This document shows, piece after piece, positions 59,442 through 64,000 of a DNA stretch of 64,000 bases. The position numbers and the translations under genes are program-made. Below the pieces are notes generated by a model, which had not been told where the DNA came from, ran no database searches, and was given only the letters and a program-made list of their open reading frames with translations. The number at the start of each line of letters is the position of its first letter. The first letter of the stretch is position 1. Origin of the DNA: Mycobacterium sp. Z3061. GTDB lineage: Bacteria; Actinomycetota; Actinomycetes; Mycobacteriales; Mycobacteriaceae. Where the stretch lies: assembly GCF_031583025.1 (NCBI RefSeq), contig NZ_CP134062.1, forward strand, positions 1,798,001 through 1,862,000. The letters are read 5' to 3'.

Positions 59442-60131
59442 ATGATCACCCTGGAACATGTCACCAAGCAGTACAAATCGTCGGCACGTCCGGCCTTGGA
59501 TGACATCAACGTCAAAATCGACAAGGGTGAGTTCGTTTTCCTCATCGGTCCGTCGGGCTCGGGCAAGTCCACGTTCATGCGGTTGTTGCTGGCCGCAGAG
59601 ACGCCGACCACCGGTGACATCCGGGTCTCGAAGTTTCACGTCAACAAGCTGCGCGGGCGCAACGTGCCCAAGCTGCGCCAGGTGATGGGCTGCGTCTTCC
59701 AGGACTTCCGGTTGCTGCAACAGAAGACGGTGTACGACAACGTCGCCTTCGCGCTGGAGGTCATCGGCCGCCGCGGCGACGCGATCAACCGGGTGGTTCC
59801 GGAGGTGCTGGAGACGGTCGGCCTGTCGGGCAAAGCCAACCGGCTGCCGCACGAACTCTCCGGCGGTGAGCAGCAGCGGGTCGCCATCGCCCGCGCGTAC
59901 GTCAACCGGCCGCTGGTGCTACTGGCCGACGAGCCCACCGGCAACCTCGACCCAGACACCAGTAAGGACATCATGGATTTGTTGGAGCGCATCAATCGCA
60001 GCGGCACGACGGTGTTGATGGCCACCCACGACCACCACATCGTCGACGCGATGCGCCAGCGTGTGGTCGAGTTGTCGCTGGGCAGGCTGGTTCGCGACGA
60101 ACAGCGCGGCGTCTACGGGATGGATCGCTAA
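59442..60131 (+). CDS. ftsE: Cell-division ATP-binding protein FtsE
   Basis: This 229-residue ABC ATPase has Walker [10 protein letters not shown] at about residues 35-43, the Q-loop VFQDFRLL, the signature [15 protein letters not shown], Walker [12 protein letters not shown] and the switch His in ATHDHHIV. With FtsX it regulates cell-wall hydrolases at the division site. The ATG at 59442 gives the same length as in M. tuberculosis; the adjoining GTG at 59439 is an equally possible start. It abuts ftsX with no gap. Confidence 0.97.
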   Translation: MITLEHVTKQYKSSARPALDDINVKIDKGEFVFLIGPSGSGKSTFMRLLLAAETPTTGDIRVSKFHVNKLRGRNVPKLRQVMGCVFQDFRLLQQKTVYDNVAFALEVIGRRGDAINRVVPEVLETVGLSGKANRLPHELSGGEQQRVAIARAYVNRPLVLLADEPTGNLDPDTSKDIMDLLERINRSGTTVLMATHDHHIVDAMRQRVVELSLGRLVRDEQRGVYGMDR

Positions 60132-61025
60132 GTGCGCGTCGGATTCCTACTCAACGAGGTCGTCACCGGCCTTCGTCGCAACGTCACCATGACGATCGCG
60201 ATGATCCTGACCACCGCGATCTCCATCGGCTTGTTCGGCGGCGGTCTGCTGGTGGTCCGGTTGGCCGACAACTCGCGGGCCATCTATCTCGACCGGGTCG
60301 AGACGCAGGTGTATCTCACCGAAGACGTGTCGGCCAACGACCCCACGTGCGGCGGCGACATCTGCAAGGCGCTGCGCAACAAGATCGAGAGTCGCCAAGA
60401 CGTCAAGTCCGTGCGGTTCGTCAACCAGCAGGACGCCTACGCCGACGCGATCAAGAAGTTCCCGGAGTTCAAGGACGTCGCCGGCAAGGACTCGTTTCCC
60501 GCGTCGTTCATCGTCAAGCTGAGCAACCCGGACCAGCACGCCGAGTTCGCCGCGGCTATGGAGGGCCAGCCCGGCGTGCGCGGCATCCTCAACGAGAAGC
60601 AGCTGATCGACCGGTTGTTCGCGGTGCTGGACGGGTTGAGTAACGCCGCGTTCGCCGTCGCACTGGTACAGGCCATCGGCGCGATTCTGCTGATCGCCAA
60701 CATGGTGCAGGTGGCCGCCTATACCCGTCGCACTGAGATCGGCATCATGCGTCTGGTCGGCGCCAGTCGGTGGTATACCCAGCTGCCGTTCCTGGTGGAG
60801 GCGGTGCTCGCCGCGACCATCGGTGTGGTGATCGCGATTCTGGGCTTGGTAGCGGTGCGGGCGTTGTTCCTGGAGGGGGCGCTGAGCCAGTTCTATCAAG
60901 CGCATCTGATCGCCAAGGTCGACTACGCCGACATCGTCTACATCTCACCGATCCTGCTGCTGCTCGGCGTCGCGATGTCGGGGTTGACGGCATACGCGAC
61001 GCTGCGCCTCTACATACGGCGGTAG
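60132..61025 (+). CDS. ftsX: Cell-division membrane protein FtsX
   Basis: This 297-residue permease-like protein has four membrane helices (about residues 22-45, 170-192, 215-240 and 265-285) and an extracytoplasmic domain of about 130 residues between the first two ([31 protein letters not shown]...). The cysteine pair Cys-Gly-Gly-Asp-Ile-Cys in it is typical of mycobacterial FtsX. It transmits FtsE ATP hydrolysis to the peptidoglycan hydrolase partner. Its GTG start follows the ftsE stop directly. Confidence 0.96.
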   Translation: MRVGFLLNEVVTGLRRNVTMTIAMILTTAISIGLFGGGLLVVRLADNSRAIYLDRVETQVYLTEDVSANDPTCGGDICKALRNKIESRQDVKSVRFVNQQDAYADAIKKFPEFKDVAGKDSFPASFIVKLSNPDQHAEFAAAMEGQPGVRGILNEKQLIDRLFAVLDGLSNAAFAVALVQAIGAILLIANMVQVAAYTRRTEIGIMRLVGASRWYTQLPFLVEAVLAATIGVVIAILGLVAVRALFLEGALSQFYQAHLIAKVDYADIVYISPILLLLGVAMSGLTAYATLRLYIRR

Positions 61026-61027
61026 CG

Positions 61028-61507
61028 GTGGCCAAGAAGCTTCCCGGCCGACAAATCATCGCCAGCAACCGCAAGGCGCGGCACAACTACTCGATCCTTG
61101 AAGTGTTCGAGGCCGGCATCGCGCTGCAGGGCACCGAGGTCAAGAGTCTGCGGGAGGGGCACGCATCTCTGGTCGACGCGTTCGCCACCGTCGACGACGG
61201 CGAGATCTGGCTGCGCAACGTGCACATCCCGGAGTACCGGCACGGGAGCTGGACCAACCATGAGCCGCGGCGCAACCGCAAGCTGCTGCTGCACCGCCGC
61301 CAGATCGACACCCTGATCGGCAAGATCCGCGAGGGTAACTACGCGTTGGTGCCGCTGTCGATGTACTTCTCCGAGGGCAAGGTCAAGGTCGAGCTGGCGC
61401 TGGGGCGTGGTAAGCAGGCGCACGACAAACGTCAGGACATGGCCAAGCGCGACGCTCAGCGTGAGGTGATCAGGGAACTCGGTCGCCGGGCCAAAGGCAT
61501 GGGCTGA
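61028..61507 (+). CDS. smpB: tmRNA-binding protein SmpB
   Basis: This 159-residue protein works with tmRNA to release stalled ribosomes. It has the family pattern [57 protein letters not shown] and the basic C-terminal tail [24 protein letters not shown]. The GTG at 61028 lies 2 bp after the ftsX stop, matching ftsEX-smpB order in mycobacteria. No tmRNA gene was seen in the window. Confidence 0.97.
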   Translation: MAKKLPGRQIIASNRKARHNYSILEVFEAGIALQGTEVKSLREGHASLVDAFATVDDGEIWLRNVHIPEYRHGSWTNHEPRRNRKLLLHRRQIDTLIGKIREGNYALVPLSMYFSEGKVKVELALGRGKQAHDKRQDMAKRDAQREVIRELGRRAKGMG

Positions 61508-62715
61508 TGACCGAAGACCCCGTCATCAGGGAGCTCTCGGCGGCAGTCGAGCGCAGCCCGGACGTGGTCGAACTGCGGGTGCACCTGGCCCGGTTGCTGG
61601 CGGACAAGGGGCGCTACGCCGAGGCCGTCGGACACTGCAGCGCGGCGCTCACGCACGACGCCGGCAACGCCGACGCACTGAGCCTGCTGCAGCGTTGCAG
61701 CGCGGCGCTGTCGGGGCCGGCCGAGTCACAGTTCGACTGGCACAGCGCCGAGCAGCAGGTTGCCGACATCGTCGAACCGGCTTTCGTCGAAGGGTCCGCC
61801 GAGGACAGCGCTGACGTCGTGCACGAAGGCGACTACGACGTGCTGCAACGCAGCACCGTGGGCCTGGACGACGTCGCCGGCATGCCCGATGTCAAACAGC
61901 AGCTTGAACTTTCGCTGCTGGGCCCCATCCGCAACCCCGACCTGATGAAGGCGTTCAAGATCACCGCGCGTGGCGGGCTGCTGCTGTACGGTCCGCCGGG
62001 GTGCGGCAAAACCCATATCGCCAAAGCCATTTCGGGCGAGCTCGGCGCTGGCTTCTACCACGTGGGCATCGCTGACGTGCTGAGCCGCTGGCTGGGGGAG
62101 AGTGAACGCAGCATCCGCTCGGTCTTCGACGTTGCCCGCCGTAATGCACCCTGCGTGCTGTTCTTCGACGAAGTCGACGCGCTGGGGCACCGCCGTTCGG
62201 CGCTCGGCGGCAACTCGGGGATACGTACGGTGGTCAACGCGCTGTTGGAGGAACTCGATTCGGCCGGTTCGGCGAACGACGGCGTGTACGTGCTGGGCGC
62301 CACCAATGCGCCTTGGGATGTCGACCCGGCGCTGCGGCGCCCCGGACGTTTCGACCGGACCGTCTTCGTCGGGCTACCCGATGCCGAAGCCAGGGCCGGC
62401 ATCGTCCGCTACCATCTGCGGGATCGGCCGGCGGCGGGCATCGACCTCAAAGCGGTGGCCGGACGCACCGAGGGATTCTCGGGTGCCGATCTGGCCCATG
62501 TCTGTGACAGCGCAACACAATTGGCGATGGCCGACTCGATGCGCAGCGGACAGGTGCGCCCCGTCTCGATGGCCGACGTCACCGCGTCGCTGGCGCAGAT
62601 CCGTCCCAGCACCGGACCGTGGTTCGAGACCGCGCGCAACGTCGTCGAATTCGCCAACCGCGACGGCAGCTACGACGAGCTGGCAAAGTATCTGCGGCGC
62701 AGGAAAATTCGGTAA
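61507..62715 (+). CDS. TPR-AAA+ ATPase (CDC48-like), function unknown
   Basis: This 402-residue protein has an N-terminal TPR-like helical repeat (residues 5-68), a linker, and one AAA+ module at about 115-390. Walker A is GPPGCGKT (162-169), Walker B VLFFDEVDAL, and the second region of homology GATNAPWDVDPALRRPGRFDRTVFVGLPD includes the arginine finger and sensor residues. The module resembles CDC48/p97 D-domains. The ATG shares its A with the smpB stop codon (TGATG), and the gene ends 1 nt into the next one. A protein-remodelling role is inferred from the fold; the substrate is unknown. It differs from the ESX EccA proteins. Confidence 0.82.
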   Translation: MTEDPVIRELSAAVERSPDVVELRVHLARLLADKGRYAEAVGHCSAALTHDAGNADALSLLQRCSAALSGPAESQFDWHSAEQQVADIVEPAFVEGSAEDSADVVHEGDYDVLQRSTVGLDDVAGMPDVKQQLELSLLGPIRNPDLMKAFKITARGGLLLYGPPGCGKTHIAKAISGELGAGFYHVGIADVLSRWLGESERSIRSVFDVARRNAPCVLFFDEVDALGHRRSALGGNSGIRTVVNALLEELDSAGSANDGVYVLGATNAPWDVDPALRRPGRFDRTVFVGLPDAEARAGIVRYHLRDRPAAGIDLKAVAGRTEGFSGADLAHVCDSATQLAMADSMRSGQVRPVSMADVTASLAQIRPSTGPWFETARNVVEFANRDGSYDELAKYLRRRKIR

Positions 62716-63743
62716 TGACTCAGCCCGGCCCCGATCCCGTGGCCGAGGCCATCGTGGTCGCCGACGCTTACATCGAGTCGAAGAACTATCAGCGTGCGCG
62801 TGACGTGCTGCGGCAGGTGCTGGCCGAGCACCCGAACGATCCCGGGCTGTTGGCCCACCATGCCCGCGCCGAATACCTGCTCGGCGACCATGCGCAAGCG
62901 GCTTCCAGCGCCTATGCCGCTCTGTCGGCCGCGCCGCACGACGAACTTGCCATGCGGATCTACGCACTCGCGCTGGATGGGCAGGGGCGCGGTCCGGAAG
63001 CGGTGTGGATGGCTTGGCGAACGGTGACGACGCACCCGAATGAGGTTATGGCGCACCGGCTTTACGCCCGCGTGCTGCAGAAGGCGCAGCGGTATCGCGA
63101 TGCCCTGATCGAGGTCGACGAGGCGCTGCGGCTCTCGCCCGCCGATGTCGACACACTGGTGCTGCGCGGCACCATCCTGCACGACCTCGGTTACATCGCA
63201 GAGTCCTCGGCCACCTACGAGCGGGCCCTGGCGCTGGATCCCGGCAATGCCGAGGCCCAGAACAACCTGGCCGTCAACCGGCTGCGCGGCGGAAAGTTCG
63301 GCCATGCGTTGCGCGGTTTTCTCGGGGCCGCGGGCAGCGACCCGACGCTCGGAAACCTGGTGCGCCGCAATATCGGTGCGGTCCTCGCGACCATCCTGCG
63401 CCGCGTCACCGTACTGGCGGTAATGGTGGGTATCTTGTCCGCGTTCGTCGGCTCGTCCCACGGCGGCACGGATTTCCGCACCGTGATGATGCAGGTGCTG
63501 ATCGTGATGGGCGTCGTGGTGCTGGTCGGGAACTTCGTCTGGCTGCTGCGCGCGGTGCCGCGCCGGACTTTTGTTTCGGCTGCGCGCGGCCGCGCCGGAG
63601 TTGTCGTGCGCATCGTGCATGCGGCGCTGGCGGCGGCTGTCGGGGCGGGTGCGGTGGCCTTCGGTGGGCCGTGGGCAATCCCGGCGGGAGTATTAGTGGC
63701 CGTCAGCGGGCTGTTCATCGTGAGGTTCGGCCTGCTCGTCTAG
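62715..63743 (+). CDS. TPR membrane protein, partner of the AAA+ ATPase
   Basis: This 342-residue protein has TPR repeats over residues 10-210 (AEAIVVADAYIESKNYQRARDVLRQVLAEHP, LLGDHAQAASSAYAALSAAP, LQKAQRYRDALIEVDEALRLSPADVDTL, YIAESSATYERALALDPGNAEAQNNLA) and then about four membrane helices from residue 225 to the end. Its start ATG shares one base with the AAA+ stop, so the two are translationally coupled. The TPRs probably recruit the ATPase or its clients to the membrane. I do not recognise a described system. Confidence 0.8.
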   Translation: MTQPGPDPVAEAIVVADAYIESKNYQRARDVLRQVLAEHPNDPGLLAHHARAEYLLGDHAQAASSAYAALSAAPHDELAMRIYALALDGQGRGPEAVWMAWRTVTTHPNEVMAHRLYARVLQKAQRYRDALIEVDEALRLSPADVDTLVLRGTILHDLGYIAESSATYERALALDPGNAEAQNNLAVNRLRGGKFGHALRGFLGAAGSDPTLGNLVRRNIGAVLATILRRVTVLAVMVGILSAFVGSSHGGTDFRTVMMQVLIVMGVVVLVGNFVWLLRAVPRRTFVSAARGRAGVVVRIVHAALAAAVGAGAVAFGGPWAIPAGVLVAVSGLFIVRFGLLV

Positions 63744-63744
63744 G

Positions 63745-63750
63745 TACTAT
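63745..63750 (+). promoter_or_regulatory. Candidate -10 box for leaderless isomerase/DinB-type gene
   Basis: TACTAT ends 6 bp before the ATG at 63757 and begins 2 bp after the stop of the TPR gene, so a new transcript would start at the A of the start codon. Confidence 0.55.
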
Positions 63751-63756
63751 CCACCC

Positions 63757-64000
63757 ATGGCCGACCGTCCCGTCACCCTGCTCGACAAGTCCGACGTCCT
63801 GACGGGTCTGTTCGCCGTCTGGGACGACCTCGACGCATTACTGGGCGGATTGTCCGAGGCGGACTGGGAGAAGCCGAGCGCGCTGGCCGGCTGGGACATC
63901 AAGGCCGTGGTTTCGCACATCATCGGCACCGAGTCGTTCCTGCAGGGCGTCAGTCCTCCCGAACCCGACATCGACGTCAAAGCGCTCGACCATGTGCGCA
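63757..64000 (+). CDS. Maleylpyruvate isomerase/DinB-type protein, 3' end cut by window edge
   Basis: Only 81 residues are visible: ADRPVTLLDKSDVLTGLFAVWDDLDALLGGLSEADWEKPSALAGWDIKAVVSHIIGTESFLQGV. The LxGWxxxxVxxHI pattern with a metal-binding His is that of the mycothiol-dependent maleylpyruvate isomerase/DinB superfamily. These four-helix proteins use mycothiol for isomerisation or detoxification. Substrate cannot be given from this fragment. Confidence 0.8.
   Translation, partial: MADRPVTLLDKSDVLTGLFAVWDDLDALLGGLSEADWEKPSALAGWDIKAVVSHIIGTESFLQGVSPPEPDIDVKALDHVR

Overview
The window is high-GC mycobacterial DNA. The evidence is a type I NADH dehydrogenase (nuo) operon, PE_PGRS and PPE genes, a complete DosR/DevR dormancy locus, a 13E12/HNH gene, and gene order that follows the Rv3100-Rv3151 stretch of Mycobacterium tuberculosis. 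Large insertions relative to that species, and a PE_PGRS gene far longer than any I know in M. tuberculosis, suggest a slow-growing non-tuberculous Mycobacterium. The species cannot be named from sequence alone. I saw no tRNA, rRNA, CRISPR array or insertion sequence.

Layout. 1-6543 (-): nuoA-B-C-D-E-F-G, with nuoG running off the left edge; the genes are tightly packed or overlap by 1-4 nt. 6715-19104 (-): one giant PE_PGRS gene whose glycine-rich frame is broken by 11 small indels, nearly all single-base losses in short G/C runs, and whose repeat region shows several superimposed periodicities. 19429-20709 (+): a PPE gene in the PPE52 position. 20717-21115 (-): a stand-alone receiver protein (Rv3143-like). 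21131-29630 (-): a ten-gene catabolic operon inserted relative to M. tuberculosis. It encodes a homogentisate-dioxygenase-like protein, alpha/beta hydrolase, CoA-transferase, HMG-CoA-lyase-like protein, TetR regulator, acyl-CoA dehydrogenase, aminoglycoside-phosphotransferase-like kinase, DUF6285 protein, SnoaL-like protein and YceI protein. The kinase, DUF6285 and dehydrogenase trio resembles the machinery that breaks down 4-hydroxy acids. A perfect inverted repeat lies at its promoter. 29721-37731: fadB4, an acrylyl-CoA-reductase-like gene, an aldo/keto reductase, an amidohydrolase with divergent TetR gene, fadE23-fadE24 and hisN. 37755-40288: a small membrane protein and two PPE-SVP genes (PPE50/PPE51 position).

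40501-52072 is the dormancy and nitric-oxide island. A quinol-type NO reductase (norB), a membrane protein with a transposase-like cysteine motif and an SPFH protein form one operon. It is divergent from a universal stress protein and devR-devS, with two DosR-like boxes between the two units. Next come an Acg-type nitroreductase, divergent tgs1 with a further box, a group III truncated haemoglobin two bases after tgs1, and a second Acg-type nitroreductase with a flavin/PNPOx-like protein. The heme sensor kinase DevS, an NO-consuming enzyme and a globin therefore sit together, probably under DosR control.

52246-64000: an HNH (13E12) gene, a small membrane protein, agpS-like oxidase, fprA, prfB, an MscS-type channel, a proline-rich membrane protein, ftsE, ftsX and smpB. 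These are followed by a less familiar pair, a TPR-AAA ATPase and a TPR membrane protein, and by the start of a maleylpyruvate-isomerase/DinB-type gene. Several starts here lie 6-11 nt after a TAnnnT hexamer, which fits leaderless transcription.
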